Assembly (NCBI RefSeq): GCF_002994655.1
Contig: NZ_PPDL01000002.1
Coordinates: 62,001 to 126,000 of the forward strand
Source: Corynebacterium sp. 13CS0277
Lineage (GTDB): Bacteria > Actinomycetota > Actinomycetes > Mycobacteriales > Mycobacteriaceae
DNA length: 64,000 nt
Direction: 5' to 3'
This document shows, in pieces, positions 10,212 to 20,828 of this stretch. How positions within the stretch are numbered: the stretch's first letter is position 1; each line of letters opens with the position of its first letter. The notes under the pieces were generated by a model. The model searched no databases. It was not told where the DNA came from and saw only the letters and a list, made by a program, of their open reading frames with translations. The position numbers were made by a program, and so were the translations under genes.

Positions 10212-11204
10212 ATGGACAACGCATGTGAGCGTGATGGTGCGCTGGGGCCCCGATCCCGTGCAGCAAAGCCACCGTTGTACGCACGTATCAACGTTGTGGG
10301 GTTGGTGGGGCTCCTGGGCGTGGTCATCATGTTCACCAACTCACTCCCTCCCGAACTGCAGCTGCCGGCAGGCTGGTGGGGTGCACTGCCGATGGCAGAT
10401 TCGTATGTGGTCAGCACCTACGGATTGTCGGCTGCAGGAGGCTTGGCAATCGCCGGGATCATGGCTCGTTGGACCTTTTGGCTTTCCGACGACGCTCATC
10501 CTAAGACACAAAAAATTGTTGGTGCGGTCGCATGGATTGCAGCCACCGCGCTCGCCGTTGCACAGGTTCGGTGGGCTGCCAGCTTCGGATTCGAGGAGTA
10601 TCAGACCGAATACGCGGGAACCCACGAGTACTGGCTGCTCTATGGGGCGGCGAATTCGTCCTGTATCGGCATCGTGTGGGGAGTATGGGCACGGCAGCGT
10701 GTCATCCCGGCTTTACTCTCGTGCAGTCTTTCTGCCGTGATTGGGGGGCTTGCTGTTGCTGTACTGGGTGTGGACTCGCCAACTCCCCTGAGCGCGAGTG
10801 TCCCGCTGGTGTTCGGCATCGGCCCACTGCTTGTTCAGGTGTTCGTCCCATTGGTCATCGCGGGTGTTGTTTTTGCTGTGAGCCACGTTGCCCGGCGCGC
10901 ACGTCACAGCCACGGTGTCGCATGGGGTGCCCTGGCGGTAGGGCTTGCGCTGTTGTTGGTTGCCGGGATGATCCGCCCGGGCGCCTTTCCGTTGGGACTG
11001 TGGCGTATTGAGAATTTCGCTGGCGCGCAGACGAATTTATCCGCTGTTTCCACTGCGCCCGTGTGGGCACCTGGGGAATGGCTGCAGGTGATCGCTGTTG
11101 GGTTGATGCTGGCAGGGCCAACGATTTCTCAAACAATTGCGACCACCGCAGCTGGTCTCGACTCACGTCATCGGCACGAGGGTCTGCGTCAATTTTTGGC
11201 CTAG
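10212..11204 (+). CDS. Polytopic membrane protein of unknown function
   Basis: 330 residues from ATG 10212 with AAGGGG 7 nt upstream. About eight hydrophobic segments are visible, the first at about 24-43 (INVVGLVGLLGVVIMF) and the last near the C-terminus (GEWLQVIAVGLMLAGPTI), separated by short polar loops. No transporter or enzyme motif is recognised. Base composition is noticeably less GC-rich than the neighbours and synonymous sites look more mixed, which may indicate transfer or low expression. It is convergent with the paralogous membrane-protein pair. Confidence 0.75.
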   Translation: MDNACERDGALGPRSRAAKPPLYARINVVGLVGLLGVVIMFTNSLPPELQLPAGWWGALPMADSYVVSTYGLSAAGGLAIAGIMARWTFWLSDDAHPKTQKIVGAVAWIAATALAVAQVRWAASFGFEEYQTEYAGTHEYWLLYGAANSSCIGIVWGVWARQRVIPALLSCSLSAVIGGLAVAVLGVDSPTPLSASVPLVFGIGPLLVQVFVPLVIAGVVFAVSHVARRARHSHGVAWGALAVGLALLLVAGMIRPGAFPLGLWRIENFAGAQTNLSAVSTAPVWAPGEWLQVIAVGLMLAGPTISQTIATTAAGLDSRHRHEGLRQFLA

Positions 11205-11238
11205 GGCACACGAGCCCCCAGGGCCCCAGCCACGGCCC

Positions 11239-13305
11239 TCAGCGCAGTCTGCGCTGCCGCTTCTTCCGGTACTTCACCCGCAACGCCTGCGGATACGGCC
11301 GCGCCCCAGCAGGCGCACCACCTGCCGGCGCAGTCGGTGCGGACGCCACGGTGACGGGCACCTCGGTGGCACCGTCCTCCCCTGAGGCAGGTGTGTCGAC
11401 AGGCGCAGGCTCCTCGGCGCCGGCGCCAGCGGCGACGTCGCCTTCAGCGTCCACTGTGTCGTCGGTGTCAGCATCGACATCGCGAGCACCATCAACCGTC
11501 TCGTCTTCGGTGTTGGCGTCACCGGTGGTCGGCGCGGCTGCGGTGGGCGTACCCGCGGCAGGCGTGCCCTCATCGTCGGTCGGTTCAGCGTCGTCGCGCT
11601 CGGGGTTGGAATCCTCACCCGGGAGGTCCGCTGCGGGGGCGTCCTGCACCACCCGGACCTGGCCTTCCACGCGCGCCCACTCCGGCAGCCGGCTCTTCTG
11701 CCACAGCTGCACCCCGGCAGCGATGGTCAGGCCAACGCTCAGCGTCGCCAACGCCTCACTGCCCAGCATGGTGATGGCGACGAGCGCATCGTTGTTCATG
11801 CTGGAGAAATCCAAAGAGCTGCGCCGAATCACCGCGGCCAGCACCCACAGCAACACTCCCGAGACCACTGCCTGCCACAGGGCTTTTCTTCCCGCCGACC
11901 ACAGCCGCCACCCGGCGACGAACACCACGCCCGCCAACACCGGTGTGAGCAGCGGCCACGGCAGCATCACCACCACCCACAGGCCAGCCAGCGGGAAGGA
12001 CAGCACCGACGCGAAGGCCGCCACCGCGGTCGGCACCTGGACACCATGGCGGAAAAAGGCCTTTGTCCACGGGGCATGCTGCTCCCCCGCGGGGTTCCAC
12101 ACCCGGTACTCCACCACCCCGGCACCCGGCACCACGGGTGGTGCCGCCACGGCATCATCCGCTATCTCATCGTCGTTCGCCTCTAGCGCATCCGCCCGCG
12201 TCGGCGGGGCGAGACGGTCCGACCAGAACAGGATGTGCAGGCCCATGAGCCCCAGGAAGAAGCATGCGGCGAACAGGCCATCCAACAGGATCGGCAGATA
12301 GAACGACGGGCCCACCGGGTCGCTCACAACGATCGCCTGCTGCAGCAGCAGCGGCAGCCCGCCCAACGCCGTGAGGACTGTCATGCTGCGGTACCCGCAG
12401 CGCCCACACAGCACCAGCGCACCGGTGGCCACCAGTGCGGACACCACCGGCGGAGTCATCCACACGAACCCCACCGCCGCGACAAAGGAACCGGCCAGCA
12501 ACACCACGGAGAGCAACAGCACGCTCATGACCGCGGTGACCACCGGCGGCCAGCCGGCGCGCGCCACACTGTACTGGAGACGGGCCCGCGGGGGACGGGC
12601 CTGGACCTGGTAGCCCTGGGATTCCAGAATCTGCACCGTCGCCTCATCGAGCGGCTCGCCCGGCAGGCGCAGCCGCTGCTCGGAGGCCTCCGCGAAGGGG
12701 ATATCGCGGACCAGCAGGCCCGCGCAGCTCGCAGCGGCGATCGCGAGCACCACCGGCCGCACGGGCAGCGCCGCCAGCAGGAGTGCCACGGCGAACTCGG
12801 TGCCGGAAGAGGACAACGCCTCCGGGGACAACGCGACATCTATGGGGCTGAACACCTGCCCCACCACAAGCTGCAGCACGACTGCGGCAATGACCGCCGC
12901 CAGCAACACCAGCATCTTCGTGGCCCGCGTGCGGCCCGCCAGCACCCCACCGGCGACCACGGCGGACATCAGGCCCACGCTCATCCCCGGGATCCCCATC
13001 ACCGACAGGTCCCCGCCCGGGCCGAGCACCAACAGATACAGCGGAAACGCCAACACCACGGCGGCGATACACGCCGGTGTCGCAAGATACCGCCGCGCCC
13101 GCACGGTGGCCATCACCAGGCCTGAGGGGCGTGGCTCCTCGGTGGGGGTGTGGGGATTCTCCGCCGCGGCATCGGGGGTATCCGCGGTGTCCGAGGTATC
13201 CGAGGTATCCGCGATATCCGTGGAACCCGAGGTATCCGCGGCAGTATCGACGTCCGTGGGGTGCGCGGATTCGGCACAAGGATCCGCTGTATCAGAGGTG
13301 TGCAT
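11239..13305 (-). CDS. Large membrane protein with acidic tails, paralogue of next gene
   Basis: 688 residues. The N-terminal 60 residues are a low-complexity Asp/Thr/Ser tail encoded by a short tandem repeat. A multi-helix membrane domain (about 65-540, around ten segments) and a long acidic Ala/Thr/Asp tail (about 560-670) follow, ending in a strongly basic stretch (KYRKKRQRRLR). The block ending in QKSRLPEWARVEGQV matches KRSRVPEWVWEARAY in the adjacent upstream gene, as does the cytoplasmic WTKAFFRHGVQVP / WSKDFFRRGAQVP element, so the two are tandem duplicates. Function is unknown. Confidence 0.8.
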   Translation of the reverse strand: MHTSDTADPCAESAHPTDVDTAADTSGSTDIADTSDTSDTADTPDAAAENPHTPTEEPRPSGLVMATVRARRYLATPACIAAVVLAFPLYLLVLGPGGDLSVMGIPGMSVGLMSAVVAGGVLAGRTRATKMLVLLAAVIAAVVLQLVVGQVFSPIDVALSPEALSSSGTEFAVALLLAALPVRPVVLAIAAASCAGLLVRDIPFAEASEQRLRLPGEPLDEATVQILESQGYQVQARPPRARLQYSVARAGWPPVVTAVMSVLLLSVVLLAGSFVAAVGFVWMTPPVVSALVATGALVLCGRCGYRSMTVLTALGGLPLLLQQAIVVSDPVGPSFYLPILLDGLFAACFFLGLMGLHILFWSDRLAPPTRADALEANDDEIADDAVAAPPVVPGAGVVEYRVWNPAGEQHAPWTKAFFRHGVQVPTAVAAFASVLSFPLAGLWVVVMLPWPLLTPVLAGVVFVAGWRLWSAGRKALWQAVVSGVLLWVLAAVIRRSSLDFSSMNNDALVAITMLGSEALATLSVGLTIAAGVQLWQKSRLPEWARVEGQVRVVQDAPAADLPGEDSNPERDDAEPTDDEGTPAAGTPTAAAPTTGDANTEDETVDGARDVDADTDDTVDAEGDVAAGAGAEEPAPVDTPASGEDGATEVPVTVASAPTAPAGGAPAGARPYPQALRVKYRKKRQRRLR
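13176..13255. repeat. Short tandem repeat encoding an Asp/Thr/Ser tail
   Basis: Units close to GAGGTATCC / GCGGTATCC recur in 9-12 bp steps within the N-terminal codons of the 11239-13305 gene, giving (D-T-S/A)n in the protein. Such repeats can change length by slippage without breaking the frame. Confidence 0.6.
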
Positions 13306-13348
13306 GAGGCCACCCTACCTTGCGGCGGAAAACGTCCCCGCGTGCGCA

Positions 13349-15028
13349 CTACCCCCGCGCCGCGCCCGCGCGGGCACCACCTGCCGCGTGCCGCTGGGCA
13401 TCAGCCTGGTACTGGGCATACGCCCGCGCCTCCCACACCCACTCCGGCACCCGGGACCGCTTCCACCACACAACCCCACCCGCCAGGAGCAGCGTCTGCG
13501 ACACCGTCGCGCCGACGTACACCACGAGGTTGAGCACACCGAACACCCCACCCTCGGCGAACAACGCGTCGGTAAAGAACAACACCAGCTGCAGCGCGTA
13601 CACCAGCACCCAGCTGATACCAGCCACCACCGTGGTGCGCACGACGACAGTGCGGGGCTGGGACCACAGCGCCCAGCCGGCGAGCAACACCGCCGGCGCC
13701 AAGACCAGCGGGTCGCCCAGCGGCAGCTGCAGCATCATGAGGAAAATGAACAGCAGCGACACCTGCACCAGGGAACTGAAGACCCCCACGAGGCCGACGG
13801 GCACCTGGGCGCCGCGGCGGAAGAAATCCTTCGACCACAGCGGCAGCTGCTGCGGGCGGGCGAACCACACCCGCACATCCCCGGTGAGCAGATCACTGGG
13901 GGTGCGTGCACCCGCAGCCTGCGGGGCGGAAGGCTGTGCGCCCAGTGCCGCGGGCGTGGTGCCGGCTGCTGCGGGGGATGCGTCCTGGGACTCCGCGCGG
14001 GTAGTGTCCCGGACGGCGTCCCGGGCCCGCAGGCGCGGCGTCCAGAACAACACGTGCAACCCCAGCAGGCCCACGTACAGCATCAGCATGAACACGCCAT
14101 CGATGAGCCCCGGCAGGTAAATGATCGGCCCCACCGCCCCATCAGCGAAGACCACCAGCTGAATGAGCAGCGGCACCGCACCCAGCACCGCCAGCGTCGT
14201 CATCGTGCGATAGCCCAACCGCCCGCAGGCAAACAGCAGCCCGCAGGCCACCAGTGCCGCCAGCGGCGGGAAGGTGAAGAACATGGCGAAGACGCCAAGA
14301 AGTGGCGGCACCACCATCTGCGCGATGGAGAACAGCACCACCGCCACCATCCCGGAGATCACCGCCCCCTTATGCCAGGTGGTGCCCGGTGCCCGCAGCA
14401 CCTGGCGGGCGGGCCGCACCCGCATCTCGTAGCCCTCTTCCTCCAACCGCGCCGCCACGGCGCGCTGGTCGGTGGCAGGCGGGTGCGCGGAAAGATCAGC
14501 TGGGGCGGCTGCGGGCGGGCGCCCGCACACGACGGCTGCCACCCCACCGAACACGCACCCGAGGAACACCGGCAGCAGCGGCCACAGCGTCGCCAACAGG
14601 CCCGCCAGCGCCGGGGAGATCGGGCCGGTATCCGGGGTCTCAAAGAGGTCGGTGTCGTACTCGGGCAGATCCGGGCCGACGACCTCCCACAAGCTTGCTT
14701 CCGTGTACAAGGCCCACTGCACCGCCACCGACAGCACCACTCCAGCACAGACGATGAGGAGCAACACCCAGCGGGGTAGCTTCCGCAGGACCCCAAACAG
14801 GGAACAGCCGGCCACACTGCCCGCGATCACGGGATACACCCATTCCATCGCCGTGCCAGAGTCGTGCACCTGCTCGTGGACAACCCCCATGCCGACCACG
14901 AGGAGCACGAAGACTGCCAGCGCCAGCCACAGGGCGCGCGAGGAGGACCCAGCGGGGGCCGGGGTGGGCGGCGCGGGTGCCGGGGTGCTGCCCTGCGGCG
15001 GGTGTGCGGGCGACAGACGATCGCTCAT
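13349..15028 (-). CDS. Large membrane protein, paralogue of downstream gene
   Basis: 559 residues from ATG 15028 (MSDRLSPAHPPQG), after a Pro/Ala-rich N-terminus. About ten membrane segments lie in two groups separated by cytoplasmic loops; the element WSKDFFRRGAQVPVGLVGVF and the C-terminal WWKRSRVPEWVWEARAY are shared with the protein at 11239-13305. The stop is 43 bp from the start of that gene on the same strand, so the two are probably co-transcribed. The earlier in-frame extension to 15175 lacks a plausible start. No function recognised; the family resembles uncharacterised actinobacterial membrane proteins. Confidence 0.8.
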   Translation of the reverse strand: MSDRLSPAHPPQGSTPAPAPPTPAPAGSSSRALWLALAVFVLLVVGMGVVHEQVHDSGTAMEWVYPVIAGSVAGCSLFGVLRKLPRWVLLLIVCAGVVLSVAVQWALYTEASLWEVVGPDLPEYDTDLFETPDTGPISPALAGLLATLWPLLPVFLGCVFGGVAAVVCGRPPAAAPADLSAHPPATDQRAVAARLEEEGYEMRVRPARQVLRAPGTTWHKGAVISGMVAVVLFSIAQMVVPPLLGVFAMFFTFPPLAALVACGLLFACGRLGYRTMTTLAVLGAVPLLIQLVVFADGAVGPIIYLPGLIDGVFMLMLYVGLLGLHVLFWTPRLRARDAVRDTTRAESQDASPAAAGTTPAALGAQPSAPQAAGARTPSDLLTGDVRVWFARPQQLPLWSKDFFRRGAQVPVGLVGVFSSLVQVSLLFIFLMMLQLPLGDPLVLAPAVLLAGWALWSQPRTVVVRTTVVAGISWVLVYALQLVLFFTDALFAEGGVFGVLNLVVYVGATVSQTLLLAGGVVWWKRSRVPEWVWEARAYAQYQADAQRHAAGGARAGAARG

Positions 15029-15199
15029 GGTGGGGCCTCCGATAGCAACCGGCCGGGAGCCATCCCCACACCGCGCGGTGCGGTGGAAGATGGGGCCGGT
15101 GGGGTGGGGGTGCGTCGATGAAGAAGCACTTCTGCTGAGAAAACCCCATTGTAGGCCGCACCCCTGCCCCACCACCCCCGGGGCGGCTACCCCGGGGCA

Positions 15200-15225
15200 G
15201 TGGGTGCGGGACCAGGGGCACCCAC
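15200..15225 (-). terminator. Hairpin after mfd
   Basis: GTGGGTGC (15200-15207) pairs with GCACCCAC (15218-15225), 9 bp beyond the mfd stop codon. No long U-tract is present. Confidence 0.5.
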
Positions 15226-15234
15226 CGTGGCGGC

Positions 15235-18200
15235 TTAGCCGGAGAAGCTGAACACGCCGCTGACGGGCCCATCGTCGTCATCGTGGCGGGCCTTGCGGCG
15301 GGCGCGGCGCTCCGCGGCCTTGCGCTGCACATCGCTCGTGCCACCCCGGTTCGGGTCGTACTGCCCCAGCCGCGGCGCGGACGAGCGGGAGGAAAACCCG
15401 CCGGCCGTACTCGCCGCACTGGTGGGGGTCCGCGGCCCGGTCCGCGCACTCCGGGTGCTACTGGTGCGGCCGCCGCGGGTGGCCTCGGGCGGGGTGTCGG
15501 TGATCCGCGGGGCGGTGGCCTCGCGGGCGGCACCCGTCGTCACCTCCACGCCGGGAACGTCGAACATGGTCGACACGAAGTCGGCGCACCACTGGATGAG
15601 CTCCTCGTCGCGCAGCTGCGGGTCCGTGATCCGGCTGCCGGCCTTCGGCATCGGCATCTGGATGGCTTTCGCCGCCGCCCGATAAGCGGCACCCGGGTAC
15701 ATGCGCCGCAGGCGCACCTGCTTGGAATCCGGCAGGTCGACGGGGTGGATCTTCATCCGGCTGCCCTGCATGCCGATATCCGTCAGCCCCGCGGCGCGGC
15801 AGACGAGCCGCAGGCGGGCGACCGCCAGCAGGCGGTGCACTTCCCGCGGCAGGGCGCCGTAGCGGTCGGTGACTTCCTCCACGGTGCGGGCGATGTCGTC
15901 TTCGCTGGCGGCTTCCGCGAGCTTGCGGTACACCTCCAGGCGCAGGCGTTCACTGGCGATGAAATCGGTGGGGATGTGCGCGTCGACCGGCAGGTCGATG
16001 CGGATTTCCTTGCGGGTGGTGTCGCTGCCGTCGATGACTTCACCGTTGGCGAGCGCCCGGAACGCGTCCACTGCTTCTTTGATGAGCCGCATGTACAAGT
16101 CCATGCCCACACCGTTGATGTGGCCGGATTGTTCCGCGCCGAGGATGTTGCCGGCGCCGCGCATTTCCAAGTCTTTGCGGGCCACCGCAATACCGGCACC
16201 CAGCTCGTTGTTGCTGGCGATGGTGGCCAGCCGGTCGTAGGACGTCTCCGTCAGCGTCACGCCCTTCGGGTAGAGGAAGTAGGCGTAGCCGCGTTCCCGG
16301 GAGCGCCCCACTCGGCCGCGCAGCTGGTGCAGCTGCGACAGGCCCATGTGGTGGGCGTCTTCCACGATGAGCGTGTTGGCGTTAGCGATGTCCAGGCCGG
16401 TTTCCACGATGGTGGTGCACACGAGCACGTCGTAGTCGCGGTTCCAGAAGCCCTGCACGGTGGACTCCAGCTGCTCCTCGCTCATCTGCCCGTGGGCGAT
16501 GACGATGCGGGCCTCCGGCACCAGCTCCCGGAGTTCCCGGGCGCGCTTGTCGATGCTCTTGACCTTGTTGTGGACGTAGAACACCTGCCCGTCGCGCAGC
16601 AATTCCCGGCGGATGGCGGCCGCGACCTGCTTATCCTCCTGGGCGCCGACGTAGGTGAGCACCGGCTGCCGTTCCTCCGGCGGGGTGAGAATCGTCGACA
16701 TTTCCCGGATGCCCGTCATCGACATCTCCAGGGTGCGGGGAATCGGGGTCGCCGACATGGTGAGCACATCCACCGCCGCTTTCAGCGCCTTGATGTGTTC
16801 CTTGTGCTCCACGCCGAAGCGCTGCTCCTCATCGACGATGATGAGGCCCAAGTTCTTCCACTGGATGCCGGTCTGCAGCAACCGGTGCGTACCAATGACA
16901 ATGTCGACGCTGCCGTCGGCCAGGCCCGCCAGCGTCTCCTTCGCCTCCCGGGCGCTGGTGAACCGTGACAGGCCCCGGATGGTGATGGGGAAACCGTCGG
17001 TGCGGGACTGGAAGGTCGCCAGGTGCTGCTGCGCGAGCAGCGTCGTCGGCACCAGCACCGCCACCTGCTTGCCGTCCTGGACGGCCTTGAATGCGGCGCG
17101 CACCGCCACTTCCGTCTTGCCGTAGCCCACATCGCCGACGATGACGCGGTCCATGGGGCGCGGGGCCTCCATGTCGGCCTTCACCGCCTCAATGGCGGTG
17201 AGCTGATCCTCCGTCTCCGTGTAGGGGAAGTTGTCCTCCATCTCCCGCTGCCACGGGGAATCCGGGGCAAAGGCGTGCCCCGGGGTCGTCGTCCGCTTCG
17301 CGTAGAGCTCCACCAACTCGGCGGCGATCTCCCGCACGGCGGCACGCGCCCGCTTCTTGGTGTTCTTCCAGTCGCTGCCGCCCATCTTCGACAGGCTCGG
17401 CGCATCGCCACCGGTGTAGCGGCTCAGCATGTCGAGGGCATCCATCGGCACGTAGAGCTGGTCGGCGGGCTGGCCGCGCTTACTCGGCGCGTACTCCAAC
17501 ACCACGTACTCGCGGCGGGAGGTCTCGTCACCGGCGTCGATGGTGCGTTCCGTCATCTTCACGAAACGCCCAATGCCGTGGGTTTCGTGCACCACAATGT
17601 CGCCCGGGTGCAGCGCCAAAGGATCCACCCGGTTGCGGCGGCGGGCGGGCTTCCGCTTCGCCCGGGAAATATCGCCCACCCGGTTGCCCGTGAGGTCGGT
17701 TTCGGTGATGACGACCAGCGGCAGGTCCTGGGTCTCCCCGTAGCGGGAGGGGTGCGGGAACACCAGGCCCGCGTGGCTGAGCGCCTGGTAGAGCGTCACC
17801 TCCCCGGGGGTGGGCTCCCAGCCGGAGGTGGCGACCTTGGTGGGGATGCCGTTTTCTTTAAACCGCTCCGCCATCCGCTTAACCACCGCGGCCGCGGGCG
17901 CGATGAAGGCTGCCCGCCCTCCGTCGCGGGTGTGGGCCTGCAGCATCGCCATCATGGCGGCGATTTCTTTCATGTCGCCGCGGGGCTGCGGTGCCGCCTC
18001 AAACTCGAGCGGCAGCGCATCATCCTCAGCCACCCCGTCGTCAAGCATGCCCGGCGCGCTCATCGTCCACACCGCGCCCCGCCGCGCGGCAGAAATCATG
18101 AGCGAGTCGAAGGAACGGAAGGACGCGGCATCCAGGTCGAGTCCTTCGGCCGCGATGGGGCCGGTGGCCCCCATGGCGGCGGCCTCCCAGCCGGCGGCGA

Positions 18201-19257
18201 GGAACTCCTCGTCGGTGGACTGCAGGTCCGCCACGCGGGTGCGCACCTTCATCGGGTCGAGCACCACCATGTGGGTGCCGCGCGGCAAAAGCTCCGGCAG
18301 CGCCACCAGCTCGCTGGTGACAAGTTCCGGCAGGAGGGCTTCCATGCCGTCGACGGCAATGCCGTCGGAAAGCTTGGTAAAGATTTCCGCCAGGGTGGGG
18401 TGGGAGGCGTAGCGCACCGCCAGCTCGAGGGCGCGTTCCCGGACCTCCTCGTCGAGGAGGATCGCCCGGGCGGGGAAAATCTCCACCCGCTGCACCCGCG
18501 CCGCGGTGCCTGCACAAGCAGCACCAGCACCGCCGGTGCGGGCGGAGGTGGCGACCGTCTCCACGTCCTCGGCGGCGAGGGTGCGCTGGTCGGCGACGCT
18601 GAAGGGGCGGATCTCAGAGACCTCATCGCCCCAGAACTCCACACGCACCGGCAGCTCCGCCGTCGTGGGGAAAATATCAATAATGCCGCCGCGCACCGCG
18701 AACTCGCCGCGGGCGGCCACCAGGTCCACCGCCTGGTAGCCGAAACGCACGAGCTCGCCGGCGAGCGCATCGAAGTCGTGCTCCTGCTCGACCTCCAGCA
18801 CGATCGGGGTGCGGCCCGGATCCTGGGCCAGCACCGGCTGCGACACCCCGCGGGCGGTGGTCACCACCACCTGCAGATCCCCCGCGTGGGAGAGCACCTC
18901 CGCGCGGCGGCCAATCCTGTCCTTGCCCGGCGACAGGCGCTCGTGGGGCAGCGTCTCCCAGGCGGGGAACAACGCCACTTTGTGCTCGCCGAGGATTTCT
19001 CGCAGTTCGGCGGCAAGGTCTTCTGCCTCCCGGGAGGTGGCCGCCACCGCAAGCACCGGGGCGCGGCCCGCGAGGGTGGCCAGCGCCCAGGGGCGCACCT
19101 GCGGCAGGCTCGTGATGTGCAGCGGCTGGCCGACGTGGGAGAGCATGCCGGCGAACTTGCGGTCGCTTGCTGCGACCCGGGCCAGCCCGGAGAGCATGGG
19201 CACCCCGCCCGCCAGTGCGCCGGCGCTGCCTGCGGTTACACGTTGAGCTTTCGACAC
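15235..19257 (-). CDS. mfd: Transcription-repair coupling factor Mfd
   Basis: Superfamily-2 translocase that removes stalled RNA polymerase and recruits UvrA. About 1340 residues from GTG 19257 ([11 protein letters not shown]); ATG 19197 is an alternative. In order: UvrB-like N-terminal domains, the RNA-polymerase-interacting domain ([14 protein letters not shown]), Walker A GDVGYGKT near 703-710, the DEEQ box in VDEEQRFG near 804, motif VI in [17 protein letters not shown], then the C-terminal TRCF domain. The protein carries an extra Ser/Thr/Arg-rich, then basic and Asp-rich tail of about 110 residues beyond the TRCF domain. A purine-rich stretch upstream is pyrimidine-rich in the sense of this gene. 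Confidence 0.96.
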   Translation of the reverse strand: MSKAQRVTAGSAGALAGGVPMLSGLARVAASDRKFAGMLSHVGQPLHITSLPQVRPWALATLAGRAPVLAVAATSREAEDLAAELREILGEHKVALFPAWETLPHERLSPGKDRIGRRAEVLSHAGDLQVVVTTARGVSQPVLAQDPGRTPIVLEVEQEHDFDALAGELVRFGYQAVDLVAARGEFAVRGGIIDIFPTTAELPVRVEFWGDEVSEIRPFSVADQRTLAAEDVETVATSARTGGAGAACAGTAARVQRVEIFPARAILLDEEVRERALELAVRYASHPTLAEIFTKLSDGIAVDGMEALLPELVTSELVALPELLPRGTHMVVLDPMKVRTRVADLQSTDEEFLAAGWEAAAMGATGPIAAEGLDLDAASFRSFDSLMISAARRGAVWTMSAPGMLDDGVAEDDALPLEFEAAPQPRGDMKEIAAMMAMLQAHTRDGGRAAFIAPAAAVVKRMAERFKENGIPTKVATSGWEPTPGEVTLYQALSHAGLVFPHPSRYGETQDLPLVVITETDLTGNRVGDISRAKRKPARRRNRVDPLALHPGDIVVHETHGIGRFVKMTERTIDAGDETSRREYVVLEYAPSKRGQPADQLYVPMDALDMLSRYTGGDAPSLSKMGGSDWKNTKKRARAAVREIAAELVELYAKRTTTPGHAFAPDSPWQREMEDNFPYTETEDQLTAIEAVKADMEAPRPMDRVIVGDVGYGKTEVAVRAAFKAVQDGKQVAVLVPTTLLAQQHLATFQSRTDGFPITIRGLSRFTSAREAKETLAGLADGSVDIVIGTHRLLQTGIQWKNLGLIIVDEEQRFGVEHKEHIKALKAAVDVLTMSATPIPRTLEMSMTGIREMSTILTPPEERQPVLTYVGAQEDKQVAAAIRRELLRDGQVFYVHNKVKSIDKRARELRELVPEARIVIAHGQMSEEQLESTVQGFWNRDYDVLVCTTIVETGLDIANANTLIVEDAHHMGLSQLHQLRGRVGRSRERGYAYFLYPKGVTLTETSYDRLATIASNNELGAGIAVARKDLEMRGAGNILGAEQSGHINGVGMDLYMRLIKEAVDAFRALANGEVIDGSDTTRKEIRIDLPVDAHIPTDFIASERLRLEVYRKLAEAASEDDIARTVEEVTDRYGALPREVHRLLAVARLRLVCRAAGLTDIGMQGSRMKIHPVDLPDSKQVRLRRMYPGAAYRAAAKAIQMPMPKAGSRITDPQLRDEELIQWCADFVSTMFDVPGVEVTTGAAREATAPRITDTPPEATRGGRTSSTRSARTGPRTPTSAASTAGGFSSRSSAPRLGQYDPNRGGTSDVQRKAAERRARRKARHDDDDGPVSGVFSFSG

Positions 19258-19300
19258 TTGTGTCTCGTCACACCCTTGGATTGTTGAGGCGATTGCGTAG

Positions 19301-19366
19301 ATGAGGAAGATACAGAAAAAGACAGGAGAAGCGAGAAGAAGAGAGAAGAGATCGCTAAGAAAACGT
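19301..19366 (-). promoter_or_regulatory. Polypyrimidine leader tract of mfd
   Basis: The plus strand here is almost all A/G; read in the direction of mfd it is a CT-rich tract 44-109 nt before the start codon. It belongs to the recurring leader pattern discussed in the findings. The rest of 19258-19734 shows no gene; two TCCACAGGTGG copies near 19598 and 19629 are visible. Confidence 0.4.
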
Positions 19367-19734
19367 CCGAGTACACACACCGGCGCACAGCAGCGCACCA
19401 GCTCCTTGTCGGCACAGCACACCGTGCGGTGCTGTCATGGTGCTGCACGAGGAATGTTCCCCGAGAATCAGCCGCCAGGCACACCCGCCGCCACAGAGAA
19501 GCATCTGCTGCCCGTGGACAGGCGCGGCCCGGGACTGTCGACCACCTCACGATACCCGGCGGCGACACCACCGCCGGCGGCCACCGCCCGGGGATGTCCA
19601 CAGGTGGGGCCAGGCCGGGCCGGTTGTCCACAGGTGGCCGCTGCAGCAGGTGCGCCCGCGGTCCGCCTGGGGGTACTGGGCTCAAGCGCACCGCGACAGC
19701 CGATCGTGTGGGTGCCACCGAGGTTGGCGTGGTG

Positions 19735-20469
19735 CTATTCCTGCCGGCGACCCGGTTGCGTCTCGCCGAGCTCGGCCGCAGGACTGCCGGGTTCTGCTGC
19801 TGCGTCGGCGGCGGCAGCGCTGTCGCCCAGGGCGGCCGGGGCCACGCCCCCATCGCTGGGGTCCTCCAGCACCCGCAGACGCGGGTGCGGATCCATGCCG
19901 GCCAGGCCATTCCAACACAGGTTCACGATGTGGGCGGCGACCTGCTCCTTGTCGGGGCTGCGCACATCCAGCCACCACTGGGCCGTCATGCTCACCATGC
20001 CGACGAGCGCCTGCCCGTAGAGCACCGCCATCGCCGGGTCGAGGCCACGCTGCTCAAAGGCGCCAGCCAAGATGTGGGACACCTGGGCGACCGCGTCGTT
20101 GAGCAACGTCGAGTAGGAGCGCTCCCCACCGGGGGTGACGTCGCGGACCAGGATCTGGAAGCCGTCGGTGTGCTCCTCCACGTAGGTGAGCAGCGCCAGC
20201 ACCGCCTGCTCAATGCGGCGGCGGGTGCGGCCCGCCTCCAGGGAGGAGGTGATCACCCCTTCGAGGCGCACCATTTCGCGGTCGACGACGACGGCGTAGA
20301 GGCCTTCCTTGCCGCCGAAGTGCTCGTAGATCACCGGCTTGCTCACCCCGGCGCGCGCCGCGATCTCTTCGACGCTGGTGCCTTCGAAGCCACGCTCAGC
20401 GAACGTCGACCTGCCGACCTCAATGAGTTGTTCCCGGCGCTGCTTACCGCTCATCCTTTGCCTGACCAT
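19735..20469 (-). CDS. TetR-family transcriptional regulator
   Basis: 244 residues from ATG 20469. The N-terminal TetR DNA-binding domain is clear: REQLIEVGRSTFAERGFEGTSVEEIAARAGVS is followed by KPVIYEHFGGKEGLYAVVVDRE (about residues 10-65). A helical ligand/dimer domain follows to about 200, and the last 40 residues are Ala/Pro/Glu-rich. An alternative start is ATG 20454 (MSGKQRREQ), which aligns better with typical TetR starts. It sits between mfd and tRNA-Gln/glmU, as in other corynebacteria. The ligand and targets are not deducible. Confidence 0.9.
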   Translation of the reverse strand: MVRQRMSGKQRREQLIEVGRSTFAERGFEGTSVEEIAARAGVSKPVIYEHFGGKEGLYAVVVDREMVRLEGVITSSLEAGRTRRRIEQAVLALLTYVEEHTDGFQILVRDVTPGGERSYSTLLNDAVAQVSHILAGAFEQRGLDPAMAVLYGQALVGMVSMTAQWWLDVRSPDKEQVAAHIVNLCWNGLAGMDPHPRLRVLEDPSDGGVAPAALGDSAAAADAAAEPGSPAAELGETQPGRRQE

Positions 20470-20584
20470 GGCTTCAAGCTTAAGCCACCAGCATGCGCGC
20501 ACCCCCACCGCACCCCGGGCGCCCCGCAGGCACCTGCCCGCAGGCACTGTGCTAGAGTTCTGTTCGCGGTTTTTCTGACCGTTT

Positions 20585-20656
20585 TTCCCTGTGGTGTAAT
20601 TGGCAACACAACGGTTTTTGGTGCCGTCTTTCTAGGTTCGAGTCCTAGCAGGGAAG
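20585..20656 (+). tRNA. tRNA-Gln (anticodon TTG)
   Basis: A full 72-nt cloverleaf can be drawn. The acceptor stem TTCCCTG/CAGGGAA (20585-20591 with 20649-20655) is perfect, the D-arm is GTGT...ACAC, the anticodon stem ACGGT/GCCGT carries the loop TTTTGGT with anticodon TTG, and the T-arm is CTAGG-TTCGAGT-CCTAG. The discriminator is G and the CCA end is not encoded. Confidence 0.95.
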
Positions 20657-20666
20657 CCGACAAAAC

Positions 20667-20717
20667 GAATCGCTCGGAGCACACCCGCCAGGTGCGGGGT
20701 ACCCCGGGCGATTCTTT
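20667..20717 (+). terminator. Terminator after tRNA-Gln
   Basis: GAATCGCTCGG (20667-20677) pairs with CCGGGCGATTC (20704-20714), with one G-T type mismatch and an inner GC stem, followed by TTTG. It starts 11 nt after the tRNA. Confidence 0.65.
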
Positions 20718-20741
20718 GTGCGTCTGCGCCCTGGAATGCCC

Positions 20742-20828
20742 CGCTTCCCTTTCTTCTCTTCCTTCCCTTCCCTTCTCGTCTTTCTCTGCTCCTCTCCCAC
20801 TCCCTTACCGCCGCTCTCCCCCGCTCCT
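20742..20828 (+). promoter_or_regulatory. Polypyrimidine leader tract upstream of glmU
   Basis: About 85 nt nearly free of purines (CTTCC/CTCTT units) between the tRNA terminator and glmU, ending about 216 nt before the glmU start. It contains no hairpin of its own. Same class as the tracts at 7272, 22801 and 59336. Confidence 0.4.

Noticed and set aside
12800..14779. 659-codon plus-strand frame
   Set aside because: Antisense to the paired membrane-protein genes; His/Arg/Gln-rich and without any domain.
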